Shown here piece after piece: positions 20,735 through 29,628 of a stretch of 64,000 nt of DNA (position 1 is its first letter; each line of letters opens with the position of its first letter). Under the pieces are notes generated by a model. It ran no database searches. It saw only the letters and a list, made by a program, of their open reading frames with translations, and had not been told where the DNA came from. The stretch spans positions 362,241 through 426,240 of the forward strand of contig NZ_LMFY01000001.1 of assembly GCF_001426995.1 (NCBI RefSeq), given 5' to 3'. The position numbers and the translations under genes were made by a program. The DNA comes from Microbacterium sp. Root553. Lineage in GTDB: Bacteria > Actinomycetota > Actinomycetes > Actinomycetales > Microbacteriaceae.

Positions 20735-22009
20735 TCAGTTCGCTCCATCCAACAGTGTCTGCACGGCCTTCTGTCCCTGGGCGAGAGCATCGGGGTCGTC
20801 GTTGAAGACGACGCCGCGCATCGCGGTCAACCACGGTCCGTTCGGGGAGTTGATCGCCTCGCCGTAGGGGAGCGTCGACGGCGTGTAGCCGTTCTCCATG
20901 CCTTCGGTGATCTCCGTAAGACGAGGATCGGCCGCGGTGTATTCGTTGTCGGAGAGGTCGACGCGGACCGGGAGGTTGCCGTCCTTCGCGACGATGTCGA
21001 CCTGCGCTTCGTCCTCGAGCGTCCATTCGATGAAGTCCCAGGCGGCATCCGCGTTCTTCGTCGTGCTGGAGATTCCGATGACGTCACCTCCGACGAATGT
21101 GCCGGTGGCCGAGCCGTCCGCGGTCGCCAGCGGCATGTAACCCCATTCGAAGTCGACGGTCTCGTTCACGGTCGGGATCGAGTACGAGCCGTTCGGCCAC
21201 ATGGCGACCTTGCCCTGCAGGAAGGGTTCCTGCTGGGTGGTGGTGTCTCCCGTCGTCGCACCGGAGGGGACGAGCCCGTCAGCGAAGAGCCTCTGGTACA
21301 GACCGAACCACTCCGTCAGAGCGTCGCTGTCGATGTCGGCGGTCTTCCCGTCCGTGCTGATGGGGAGTTCCTCCGCGGCGCGAGCCACGCCGAACGAGGT
21401 GTAGGCGTTGCACCCTGCGCAGTTGCCGGGGAAGTAGAAGCCGTAGGTGTCGCCACCGAGAGCGGTGACGGCCTTCGCCGCCTCGTAGATCTCGTCGTAG
21501 GTCGTGGGCGGGCTCTCGGGATCGAGACCCGCGGCGGCGAAGAGATCCTTGTTGTAGAAGATGAAGCTGGAGTCGACCTTGTGCGGCACCGCATAGGTCT
21601 TTCCGTCGAAGGTCGATGCTTCCACGTGCGCCGAGACGAGGTCGTCCGCGAAGGGCAGCGAGGCGATCCGGTCGGTGATGTCCATGTAGACGGACTGCTT
21701 CGCATAGTTCGGCGCGTAGACGACGTCGGAGGCGAGGATGTCGGGGAGCGACCCGGCACCGGCTGCGGCACCGACCTTCTGCTGGAAGCTGTCTGACGCG
21801 ACGATGGTGAGCGCGATCTGCGTGTCATGAGTCTCGTTGTACGCATCGACCAGCGCCTGCGTGTAGTCCTGGGTGGAAGACCGCGCCCACATCGTGAGTT
21901 CGTCGACATCCTCCGACCCCGACGTCGATGCGCCGCCGCATGCGGTCAGGATCAGGGCGGCAGTCATCAGACCGGCACCGCCGACGATAACCCTTCGTAC
22001 TGCAGTCAT
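20735..22009 (-). CDS. Carbohydrate ABC transporter substrate-binding lipoprotein
   Basis: 424 residues. The signal peptide ends in lipobox LTAC (residue 24 is the lipidated Cys). Family 1 extracellular solute-binding features include FIFYNKDLFAAAGLDPE and the late GYMPLA and DEAQVDIV regions. A strong GAGGAG lies before ATG 22009. As first gene of the leftward operon it fixes transporter specificity; context suggests an oligosaccharide or glycoside rather than a free acid. It is divergent from the LacI regulator at 22156. Confidence 0.92.
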   Translation of the reverse strand: MTAVRRVIVGGAGLMTAALILTACGGASTSGSEDVDELTMWARSSTQDYTQALVDAYNETHDTQIALTIVASDSFQQKVGAAAGAGSLPDILASDVVYAPNYAKQSVYMDITDRIASLPFADDLVSAHVEASTFDGKTYAVPHKVDSSFIFYNKDLFAAAGLDPESPPTTYDEIYEAAKAVTALGGDTYGFYFPGNCAGCNAYTSFGVARAAEELPISTDGKTADIDSDALTEWFGLYQRLFADGLVPSGATTGDTTTQQEPFLQGKVAMWPNGSYSIPTVNETVDFEWGYMPLATADGSATGTFVGGDVIGISSTTKNADAAWDFIEWTLEDEAQVDIVAKDGNLPVRVDLSDNEYTAADPRLTEITEGMENGYTPSTLPYGEAINSPNGPWLTAMRGVVFNDDPDALAQGQKAVQTLLDGAN

Positions 22010-22135
22010 TTTTACTCCTCATTGAGATGGACCGGCTGTGATGTCAGTTTCGGGCCACGCTGACCTGAGCACCAAGCTTTTTCCTCTACTTTCCCAAAAA
22101 TGAGGATTGACTCTTTTGTGAATAGAGAGAAAACT

Positions 22136-22145
22136 CTTGCGCAAG
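22136..22145. promoter_or_regulatory. LacI-type palindrome CTTGCGCAAG overlapping the lacI ribosome site
   Basis: A perfect 10-bp palindrome with a central CG pair, the symmetry typical of LacI/GalR operators, placed 10 bp before the LacI ATG and partly overlapping its AGGAGG. It is also about 130 bp upstream of the divergent binding-protein gene. Autoregulation is inferred. Confidence 0.55.
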
Positions 22146-22155
22146 GAGGGCAACG

Positions 22156-23172
22156 ATGCCGGATCTTTCTCATCCCACCATCTCGGATGTCGCCCGCGAA
22201 GCAGGCGTGTCCATCAGCACCGTGTCCAAGGCGCTGGGCGGAAGCGGCCGGATGCGCGAGGACACTCGAGCGCGGATCGTCGACGTGGCGCAACGCCTCG
22301 GCTACTCGGCTCGACCACGCCGCCGGGAGCCCCGCGCCACACGGTCGTACACGATCGGCCTCCTGACGACGGACAGCTTCACGCGCTTCGCCATCCCGAT
22401 GATGCTCGGCGTCGAAGATGCGCTGAGCGCGGGACGCATATCCGTGCTGCTCGCCGACGGGCGCGGAGATCCGATCCGCGAGAACCATCACCTGCAGACC
22501 TTTCTCGCCCGCCGTGTCGACGCGATCATCGTCACCGGTCGACGCGCGGAGGCACGGGCACCCATCGGAATCCCCACGCGTGTGCCGGTCTGCTACGTGC
22601 TGTCCCCCTCACAGCGGCCGGAGGATCTCTCCATCGTCATCGACGACGAGCAGGGCGCACGCCTCGCCGTGACACACCTGCTGTCACTCGGTCGCCGGCG
22701 GATCGCCTACGTCTCGGGCCCACAGAAGCACCTCTCGGCGCGGCTGCGTCACGCGGGGATGACGGCGCAGCTCACGGAGGCGGGCATCGAACACACCGAG
22801 GGCGCCGTCATGTGGGGCGAATGGAGCGAGGCGTGGGGACGCCAGGCCGCGAGCATCCTCGCGCGGTCCGACACCCCCTTCGACGCGGTGTTCTGCGGCA
22901 GCGATCAGATCGCGCGCGGCGTCGTGGAGCAGCTTCAACAGGAATCGATCAGGGTGCCGGAGGACGTGTCGGTGGTCGGCTTCGACAACTGGGACGTCAT
23001 GGCACTCGCCTCGCGCCCGATGCTCACGACGATAGATCCGCGGCTCGACGAGCTCGGTCGGGTCGCCGCGCAGGCGGTGCTCAGCATCCTCGAGGGCAAC
23101 GACCTCCGGGGCGAGATCGCGCACGACTGCGAGATCGTCGTCCGCGAATCGACGTCGGTGCTGCCCTCATGA
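22156..23172 (+). CDS. LacI-family transcriptional regulator of the sugar-acid locus
   Basis: 338 residues. The N-terminal HTH reads TISDVAREAGVSISTVSKAL, with the hinge after LGYSARPRR, followed by a periplasmic-binding-protein-like effector domain ending in IDPRLDELGRVAAQAVLSIL. AGGAGGG lies 5 bases before the ATG. It probably represses the divergent importer/catabolic operon and its own operon with the metallo-hydrolase and lactonase, which overlap it head to tail. The effector is probably the sugar or sugar acid handled by the locus. Confidence 0.93.
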   Translation: MPDLSHPTISDVAREAGVSISTVSKALGGSGRMREDTRARIVDVAQRLGYSARPRRREPRATRSYTIGLLTTDSFTRFAIPMMLGVEDALSAGRISVLLADGRGDPIRENHHLQTFLARRVDAIIVTGRRAEARAPIGIPTRVPVCYVLSPSQRPEDLSIVIDDEQGARLAVTHLLSLGRRRIAYVSGPQKHLSARLRHAGMTAQLTEAGIEHTEGAVMWGEWSEAWGRQAASILARSDTPFDAVFCGSDQIARGVVEQLQQESIRVPEDVSVVGFDNWDVMALASRPMLTTIDPRLDELGRVAAQAVLSILEGNDLRGEIAHDCEIVVRESTSVLPS

Positions 23173-24050
23173 CGGTGTCGGGCTGGCCCGCTCCCCTCGT
23201 GCGGCCGGAGAACCTCGTGCAGTTGACCGAGCACGTGCATGTCATCCCCGACGAGAGCGTGCCGGGGGTTCCGAACGTCGGGGTCGTCGTCGGCGACAGG
23301 GCCGTCCTCGTCATCGACACCGGAATCGGAGAACGCAACGGATGCCGCGTGCTCGACGCCGTGATGTCGGTCGCGCCCGGCCGTCCTCAACGACTCATGA
23401 CCACGCATGTCCATCCGGAGCACGACCTCGGAGCAGGTGCCTTCCCCACCGAGACGGTGATGATCCGGACGCGCAGCCAGGTCGCGGAGATCGCGGAGGA
23501 GGGCCTGCGCATCGCGGCCGACTTCCGTCGGCGATCGAGCGACTACGCCGACCTGCTCGAGGGTGCCGCCTTCCGCGACGCCGACATCGTGTTCGACGAT
23601 GCTCTGGAGCTGGACCTCGGAGGAGTTCGCGTCCTGCTGAGGTCGATGGGTGCGAACCACACGCCGGGTGACACCGTCGCCCACGTCGTCGAAGACGCGG
23701 TGCTGTTCTCCGGCGACATCGCCATGAAGCCGCCGCCGGCCTTCGCGAGCTCCCGGTCGAGCATGCGCCATTGGGTGCGGAGCCTCGACGTGCTCGGGGA
23801 GATGTCCGCCAGGATCATCGTGCCCAGCCACGGCCCCGTCGGGGGCGGCGAACTGATCGAAGGGTACCGTCTCTACTTCCGCGACGTGCATCGGCGCACC
23901 TCCGCTGCGCTCGCGGCCGGCCGCACGGTCGAGGACACCGTGGCAGAGATCACCGATGCCCTTCTCCCCCACTACCCCGACGCCGGTCGCATCGCCGGCG
24001 CCGTGCGAGTCGCCTACACCGAGATCCAGGAGAACACCGATGACGACTGA
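23169..24050 (+). CDS. Metallo-beta-lactamase-fold hydrolase
   Basis: 293 residues. The metal-binding motif HxHxxHD is HVHPEHD (80-86), followed by FSGDIAM (bridging Asp) and a C-terminal VPSHGPVG (His). This is the MBL superfamily; substrates include thioesters, lactones and phosphoesters, so the reaction cannot be fixed. The start overlaps the LacI stop (ATGA) and the end overlaps the lactonase start by 11 bp, indicating a shared transcript. In context a lactone or ester hydrolase role in the same pathway is plausible. Confidence 0.85.
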   Translation: MTVSGWPAPLVRPENLVQLTEHVHVIPDESVPGVPNVGVVVGDRAVLVIDTGIGERNGCRVLDAVMSVAPGRPQRLMTTHVHPEHDLGAGAFPTETVMIRTRSQVAEIAEEGLRIAADFRRRSSDYADLLEGAAFRDADIVFDDALELDLGGVRVLLRSMGANHTPGDTVAHVVEDAVLFSGDIAMKPPPAFASSRSSMRHWVRSLDVLGEMSARIIVPSHGPVGGGELIEGYRLYFRDVHRRTSAALAAGRTVEDTVAEITDALLPHYPDAGRIAGAVRVAYTEIQENTDDD

Positions 24051-24912
24051 CACCGATCTGATCCGCCCCGGCGCGGCCATCGAGCTCCTGGGCTCGGGGG
24101 CGACCTGGAGCGAGGGACCGCTCTGGATCCCCGACGAGCGCGTGGTGCGGTGGAGCGACATCCCCGGGAACCGCATTCTGCGCTGGCATGCCTCGACGGG
24201 ATCGGTCGAGGTGCACCGCGATGAGGTGGAGTTCACCAACGGGCGCGCACTCGACCGTGACGGCAGTGTCGTGCAGTGCTCGCACGGGCGACGACGCCTG
24301 GAGCGGGAGGCTCCGGACGGAACGGTCACCGAGATCGTCGCCCGGTGGGGGGAACACCGCCTCAACTCCCCCAATGACGTCGCCGTCGCGCCCGACGGCT
24401 CGTACTGGTTCACGGATCCCGACTACGGGATCGTGCAACCGCACGAGGGGCATCCCGGCGTCCGCGAGTACGGCGACTGCCGTGTCTTCCGCTGGTCGGC
24501 GCAGGACGGTCTCACGGCAGTGATCGATGACATCGATCGCCCGAACGGCATCGCGTTCTCGCCCGACGGACGCACGGTGTACGTCACCGACACCGCCGCA
24601 GGTCTCGGTGACGGGCCAGGGCACTGGATCCGCGCCTACGACGTCGACGGAGCACGAGCGAGCGGGGGTCGGCACTTCGCCTCGATCGAGGTCGGTCTGC
24701 CCGACGGGATCGCCGTCGATGTGGAGGGTCGGGTGTGGTCCTCTGCCGGCGACGGTGTGCATGTGTTCGACAGAGAAGGCACGGAGCTCCTCTTCATCGC
24801 CGTGCCGGAGGTCGTCGCCAACCTCTGCTTCGGCGGCGACGACGGCACAGACCTGTTCATCGCAGCCACGAGCAGTCTCTACCGCATCCGCACCTCGACC
24901 AGAGCAGCGTGA
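24040..24912 (+). CDS. SMP-30/gluconolactonase-family lactonase
   Basis: 290 residues, a six-bladed propeller of the SMP-30/gluconolactonase/LRE family. Visible are WSEGPLW with the metal-ligand Glu, the NSPNDVAVAPDG block with the ligand Asn, and DRPNGIAFSPDG. Such enzymes open aldonolactones to aldonic acids. AGGAGA precedes ATG 24040; the gene overlaps the end of the MBL gene. It would produce the free acid that the DUF1537 kinase phosphorylates, although no sugar dehydrogenase generating the lactone is visible nearby. Confidence 0.85.
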   Translation: MTTDTDLIRPGAAIELLGSGATWSEGPLWIPDERVVRWSDIPGNRILRWHASTGSVEVHRDEVEFTNGRALDRDGSVVQCSHGRRRLEREAPDGTVTEIVARWGEHRLNSPNDVAVAPDGSYWFTDPDYGIVQPHEGHPGVREYGDCRVFRWSAQDGLTAVIDDIDRPNGIAFSPDGRTVYVTDTAAGLGDGPGHWIRAYDVDGARASGGRHFASIEVGLPDGIAVDVEGRVWSSAGDGVHVFDREGTELLFIAVPEVVANLCFGGDDGTDLFIAATSSLYRIRTSTRAA

Positions 24913-24933
24913 GCCCGTCCGCTCGACGTCGGG

Positions 24934-25737
24934 TCAGCGGGCGAGGAGAGAGCGTATCGCGTCGACGAATGCCGACGGCGCTTCGAGCGGCACGAAGTGC
25001 CCGCTCCCGTCGACGGGTCGGAGGGCGATGTCGGTGAAGTGGTCGCTCAACCGGTCTGCCCACTCGATCGGGAACAGCGGGTCATCCGTCGGCCAGAGCA
25101 TGAGCGTGGGTGTCTCGATCGTCGGAGGATCGCCTGCATACCCACGGTTCGCGAGGTACCACTGAATGCTCGCAGCGAACGCTCCCGGTCGCGAGTAGGC
25201 CTCGATGAGGTGCTCGCGGTGCGGGTGGGCCGTCGGCGCAGCGGGGCCGCTCCAGGCACTCCAGAGATGGTCGAGATACCGAGCCACCGCGTCGGGGTTG
25301 CCGTCGATCAGCTCGACGGCGATCGGCTCGCGATGGAAGTGCTGGTACCAGAACACCGGCGCGAGGGCCGGCGCCGCAGCTCGGTCTCCGATACCCGGAT
25401 ACCCCGGAGTGAGCACGGCACCGTCGAAACGCGACGGGTCGAGGCGGAGGGCCGCCTGAGCGATGCGGCTGCCGATGTCGTATCCGGCGATGACGGTGCG
25501 ACCACCCGCACCGTCGCTCTCGAGCGCCTCGAGCGCCTCGAGAAGACGACGCGCGTGCGCGTCGGCCGTGGCCTCCGCCAGCGGAAGGTCGCCGTCGAAT
25601 GCCGCTCCGAATCCGCGGAGATCGGGCACGATGACCGTCGCGGGCTGAAGCGCACCTCTCACCGCGTCATGGTCCGACGCAAGCCCCGGCCACCCGTGTA
25701 CGAGGATCACCCGATCTTCGCCTCTCGCACCGTCCAT
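24934..25737 (-). CDS. Alpha/beta hydrolase with Asp nucleophile motif (epoxide-hydrolase/dehalogenase type)
   Basis: 267 residues. HGWPG carries the oxyanion region, and the nucleophile elbow reads AGYDIGS, with Asp where esterases have Ser. This is seen in epoxide hydrolases and haloalkane dehalogenases. The C-terminal GSGHFVPLEAP supplies the catalytic His. The tyrosines expected in the cap of epoxide hydrolases cannot be assigned confidently. It stands alone, convergent with the lactonase gene, and the 261 bp before the symporter gene hold no other gene I can support. Confidence 0.82.
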   Translation of the reverse strand: MDGARGEDRVILVHGWPGLASDHDAVRGALQPATVIVPDLRGFGAAFDGDLPLAEATADAHARRLLEALEALESDGAGGRTVIAGYDIGSRIAQAALRLDPSRFDGAVLTPGYPGIGDRAAAPALAPVFWYQHFHREPIAVELIDGNPDAVARYLDHLWSAWSGPAAPTAHPHREHLIEAYSRPGAFAASIQWYLANRGYAGDPPTIETPTLMLWPTDDPLFPIEWADRLSDHFTDIALRPVDGSGHFVPLEAPSAFVDAIRSLLAR

Positions 25738-25998
25738 CCGCGCTCCCTCCCCCCATGCCCCCGCCGAGGCAGTCTATCCACGAGCCTCGTCGACGACGTC
25801 GGACAGGCGAGACGCCCGCGGAATCGCCGCTGGCGACCATGCGGATCATCGCCTCAGCCGATGGGAGACAGCAGCGGTTCGCAGCACGTTCACCTTTCGT
25901 TGATCGACGAGCTGTCCCGCGTACTCCTCCATGCCTCGGCGTCCGCAGATCCTGGGTACCGCCCGAACGTCTCGGGTCGAATCCTTCTGGGGGTAGCC

Positions 25999-27354
25999 GT
26001 GTCTCGTGAATCCGTGTCGCCGAAGCGGTCCCGATGGTTCCAGCATCTGTATGTCTGGGTGGTCGCCGGGATGCTCGCCGGCATCGTCGTCGGATTTCTC
26101 GCCCCGGAGTTCGGGGCGTCTCTCGAGCCGATCGGAGAAGCGTTCATCGCGCTGATCACGATGCTGCTCGGCCCGATCATCTTCTGCATGGTCGTCGCAG
26201 GCATCGCCGCCGTCAGTGATCTGCGAAAGCTCGGCGCGGTGGCGATGCGCTCCCTGATCTACTTCGAGGTGGTCACGACGATCGCCATGATTTTCGGGCT
26301 CGTCGCTGTCAACGTCGTGCGTCCCGGTGCGGACCTACGGGTGGACCCTGCGTCCCTCGAGGTGTCGGCGGACGCCGCGGAGCGGATCGACGCAGCGCAG
26401 GGAATGCGGTGGTCGGACTACTTCACCCCGCTTATCCCGTCGAACATCGTCGAGAGTTTCGCGACCGGCTCGATTCTGCAGATCCTCGTCTTCTCCGTGC
26501 TGTTCGGTATCGCGCTCACCGTCGTCGGAGAGCCGGCGAGGGTCGTCGCGCGGGGTGTCGAGCGACTCAGCACCGTGCTGTTCACGATCGTGCGCTTCGT
26601 CACCTATCTCGCACCGATCGGCGTGTTCGGAGCGATGGCGTACACGGTCGGCGCCCACGGTGCGGCGGTGATCACCGGACTGCTCAAGCTCATCGGCACG
26701 TTCTACGCGACCTCCGCACTCTTCATCGTGATCGTCCTGGGCGGCGCCCTTCTCCTCACCCGCCTGAACCCGCTGCACACCCTGCGCTACTTCCGCGAGG
26801 AGGTGCTCCTCGCACTCGGCGCCTCCTCATCGGAGGTCGCCCTGCCGGGAATCATCCGCAAGCTCGAGCGCGTCGGCGTCGACAAGGGCACAGCGGGCGT
26901 CAGCGTCAGTGCCGGCTACTCCTTCAACCTCGACGGCACCTCGATCTACCTGTCGCTCACGACGGTGTTCATCGCCCAGGCACTGGGCATCGACCTCGAT
27001 CTGGGACAGCAGCTGCTCCTGCTGGCCATCATGCTGCTCTCGTCGAAAGGCACGGGAGGTGTGACCGGCGGCGGCTTCGTGATGCTGAACGCGACGGTGG
27101 CATCGACCGGTCTCATCCCCGTCGCCGGGACCATGCTCGTGCTCGGCATCGACCGCTTCATGTCGGAATGCCGCGCCGTGGTCAACTCGCTGGGCAATGC
27201 CGTCGCCGGTCTGGTGATCGCTCGCTGGCAGGGAGAGATCTCCGCATCCGCGGCCAACGCGATCATGAGCGGCCGGGAGATGCCGGTCTCGGACGATCAG
27301 CTCGACGATCCCGCCGCGCGCGGACCGGTTCTGGTCGAGAGGATCTCGCAGTGA
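25999..27354 (+). CDS. DAACS (DctA/GltP-type) cation symporter, candidate phosphonoacetate carrier
   Basis: 451 residues of the dicarboxylate/amino acid:cation symporter family. Family landmarks are the serine-rich hairpin SSSEVALP, the YSFNLDGTSIY region with the substrate/Na+ site Asn-x-Asp, and SSKGTGGVTGGGF. About eight membrane helices plus two re-entrant loops are expected. I chose GTG 25999, preceded by GGGGG; the longer upstream reading has no membrane or family character. The stop overlaps the LysR start (GTGA), and a phosphonoacetate hydrolase follows. Phosphonoacetate is a dianionic analogue of malonate and succinate, so it is a plausible substrate (inference). Confidence 0.9.
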   Translation: MSRESVSPKRSRWFQHLYVWVVAGMLAGIVVGFLAPEFGASLEPIGEAFIALITMLLGPIIFCMVVAGIAAVSDLRKLGAVAMRSLIYFEVVTTIAMIFGLVAVNVVRPGADLRVDPASLEVSADAAERIDAAQGMRWSDYFTPLIPSNIVESFATGSILQILVFSVLFGIALTVVGEPARVVARGVERLSTVLFTIVRFVTYLAPIGVFGAMAYTVGAHGAAVITGLLKLIGTFYATSALFIVIVLGGALLLTRLNPLHTLRYFREEVLLALGASSSEVALPGIIRKLERVGVDKGTAGVSVSAGYSFNLDGTSIYLSLTTVFIAQALGIDLDLGQQLLLLAIMLLSSKGTGGVTGGGFVMLNATVASTGLIPVAGTMLVLGIDRFMSECRAVVNSLGNAVAGLVIARWQGEISASAANAIMSGREMPVSDDQLDDPAARGPVLVERISQ

Positions 27355-28244
27355 CCCTGAACCTGCAGCGCCTGCAGACCTTCATCCGCGTCGTCGATCT
27401 CGGTGGTGTCACGGCCGCCGCACGCGCGCTGGGAATAGCGCAGTCATCCGTCTCCGCGGCGGTCAGCCAACTCGAGACAGACGTCGCGGCGCGTCTCATC
27501 GAACGCGATGCACGACGGTTCCAGGTCACCGATGCAGGACGCACGCTCGTCGATCACGGCCGAGCCCTGCTGGCGAGCGCGGACGAGGTGCTCGACGGTG
27601 TCGCCAGGGCCCGCGACGCGCCCGTCGGCGGCATGTTGCGTGCCGGAGCGACCACCACAGCCACCGAACATGCCCTCCCCCGCGCGCTGGCGGGCTTCCT
27701 CACGAGCTACCCGGATGTCGATGTCGATGTCGTCGTCGCCCGCACCGAGCACATCGTCGCTCAGGTCATCGACGGTGCTCTGCCGTTCGCCCTCATCGCA
27801 GGTGTCAGCGATGATCCGCGCCTCGTCTGCGAGCCGATCGCGATGGAGCAGCAGGCGGTCATCATCGCGCCGGACCATCTCCTGGCCGGCCAGAGGGTCG
27901 ACCCGGCGACACTGCACGGCACTCGTCTCCTGCTCCGCGAACGCGGATCCGGCACCCGTGAGCACCAGCTTCGACTCGCCGAGCAGTGGCAGATCCCTGC
28001 CGCGCAGCACAGCACGCTCACGGGCACCTCCGCGATCCTCGCGGCCGTGTCGCACGGGCTCGGGATCACCTGCCTCTCCCGATCCGTCGTCGAGATCCAC
28101 CTGCGGGCCGGCGCCGTCGCCGAGATAGAGCTCCCGACCCCGGTTCCGGCGCGCCCCATCTCTCTGATCCGCCGTCCGAACCGCACACCGCACCTGATCG
28201 AGGAGCTCTTCCTCGCTCACCTGAAGAAAGGCAGCTCCGTATGA
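27351..28244 (+). CDS. LysR-family regulator in the phosphonoacetate cassette
   Basis: 297 residues. The HTH is near the N-terminus (LQTFIRVVDLGGVTAAARAL then QSSVSAAVSQLE) and a periplasmic-binding-like effector domain follows. GTG 27351 overlaps the symporter stop, and the stop overlaps the hydrolase start (ATGA). A LysR gene within, rather than divergent from, its target operon is less usual for this family. It probably responds to phosphonoacetate, as LysR regulators do in characterised phnA clusters (inference). Confidence 0.9.
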   Translation: MTLNLQRLQTFIRVVDLGGVTAAARALGIAQSSVSAAVSQLETDVAARLIERDARRFQVTDAGRTLVDHGRALLASADEVLDGVARARDAPVGGMLRAGATTTATEHALPRALAGFLTSYPDVDVDVVVARTEHIVAQVIDGALPFALIAGVSDDPRLVCEPIAMEQQAVIIAPDHLLAGQRVDPATLHGTRLLLRERGSGTREHQLRLAEQWQIPAAQHSTLTGTSAILAAVSHGLGITCLSRSVVEIHLRAGAVAEIELPTPVPARPISLIRRPNRTPHLIEELFLAHLKKGSSV

Positions 28245-29464
28245 GCACCGTCACCGTCAACGACCGCACCTACACGATCCCAGAGCGCACGACCGTCGTC
28301 TTCACCGTCGACGGCGGAGACCCGCGCTACTTCGATGACGCCCTCAGGCGGGACATCATGCCTCGCCTGGCCGCGATGCTCGCGTACGGGGGCTCGTACG
28401 CCCTCGGCGCCTCCGAGATGCCCAGCCTCACCAACCCCAACAACATCTCGATCGTCACGGGCGTCTCTCCGGCGATCCACGGCATCCCCGGCAACTACTG
28501 CCGACTCCCCGACGGCACGCTCGAACTGCTCAACGACCCTCGATTCCTGCGATCCCCGAGCATCCACGCGGCGTTCGAGGCGGCCGGCGTGCCCACGCTG
28601 ATGGTGACGACCAAAGACAAGTTGCGCCTGCTGCTCGGCAACGGAGGCGTCCCCTCGGTCAGCGTGGAACGCGCTGCCGGCGCCAGCCTCGCCGCCTACG
28701 GCATCGAGGACGTAGAGGAGCTCGTCGGCGAGGCCGCACCCGGCGTCTACGAACCGCGCGCAAGCCACTACGCGATGCGCATCGGCCTCGCAGCTCTGCA
28801 GCGCGCCCCGCAGCTGAAGCTGATCTACGTCTCCCTCACCGACCGCGTTCAGCACGCGTCCGCGCCGGGTGAGGAGCTCGCGGACGACTTCTTCATCGAG
28901 TTCGACCGGCTCCTCGGCGACTACCTCGATGCGGGATGCCTCGTTGCGATCACCGCCGATCATGGCATGAACAGCAAGCACGATGACAACGGAGAGGCGC
29001 GGGTCATCTACCTGGAAGACGCGCTTCGCGACGCGGGCATTCGCATAAATGAGATCGTGCTCCCGATCACCGACCCGTACACCAAGCACCATGGAGCGCT
29101 CGGTTCCTTCGCCTGGATCTACCTCGACGACGCCGATCGCGAACGCGCCCGCCAGGCCCTCGCCGCGATCCCTGGCATCGAGGAGGTCTGGGACCGCGAA
29201 GCCTCAGCGACGATCTACGAACATCCTCTCGATCGCATCGGCGACCTCGCCGTCACTGCCGCGGCGGACACCGCACTCGGCCGCACCGCGTCCGCCCACG
29301 ATCTCACACAGCTCCACAGTGCCCTGCGCTCGCACGGCGGCCGCTATGAACAGCTCGTCCCTCTGATCATCAGCGAACCCGTGACGGGACCGCTCGCCGA
29401 ACGCTATGCCGCGAACGTGCTGCGCAGCCGCGACATCCACGATCTCGTCCTCAACAACACCTGA
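28241..29464 (+). CDS. phnA: Phosphonoacetate hydrolase
   Basis: 407 residues of the alkaline phosphatase/nucleotide pyrophosphatase superfamily. The enzyme cleaves the C-P bond of phosphonoacetate to acetate and phosphate using two zinc ions. The nucleophile Thr64 lies in SLTNPNNISIVTG. Metal ligands are visible in FTVDGGDPRY, in LTDRVQHAS (Asp and His) and in ITADHGMN (Asp and His), with a late His near SALRSHGG. Length and motif order match PhnA rather than generic phosphodiesterases. It is coupled to the LysR gene by ATGA overlap and forms the end of the symporter-regulator-hydrolase cassette. No phnW or phnY is present. Confidence 0.88.
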   Translation: MSTVTVNDRTYTIPERTTVVFTVDGGDPRYFDDALRRDIMPRLAAMLAYGGSYALGASEMPSLTNPNNISIVTGVSPAIHGIPGNYCRLPDGTLELLNDPRFLRSPSIHAAFEAAGVPTLMVTTKDKLRLLLGNGGVPSVSVERAAGASLAAYGIEDVEELVGEAAPGVYEPRASHYAMRIGLAALQRAPQLKLIYVSLTDRVQHASAPGEELADDFFIEFDRLLGDYLDAGCLVAITADHGMNSKHDDNGEARVIYLEDALRDAGIRINEIVLPITDPYTKHHGALGSFAWIYLDDADRERARQALAAIPGIEEVWDREASATIYEHPLDRIGDLAVTAAADTALGRTASAHDLTQLHSALRSHGGRYEQLVPLIISEPVTGPLAERYAANVLRSRDIHDLVLNNT

Positions 29465-29628
29465 TCGGACAGACGAGTTCGCGAGGTCCGGTCTGAAACG
29501 AGGGCGCGTCATCTTCCTGCGCCTGCAGGCAGTGACGGGTTGTGCTGAGCGACGGGCGGGTGAAGCGACCCTCTTCGACGTCATCGATCCCGATCACCGC
29601 GAGCTGCAGCCGCCTGAGCCTGACGCGG

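Noticed and set aside
29465..29628. Small gene between phnA and the nucleoside hydrolase
   Set aside because: Frames here lack a ribosome site and do not resemble a protein; treated as a convergent intergenic gap.
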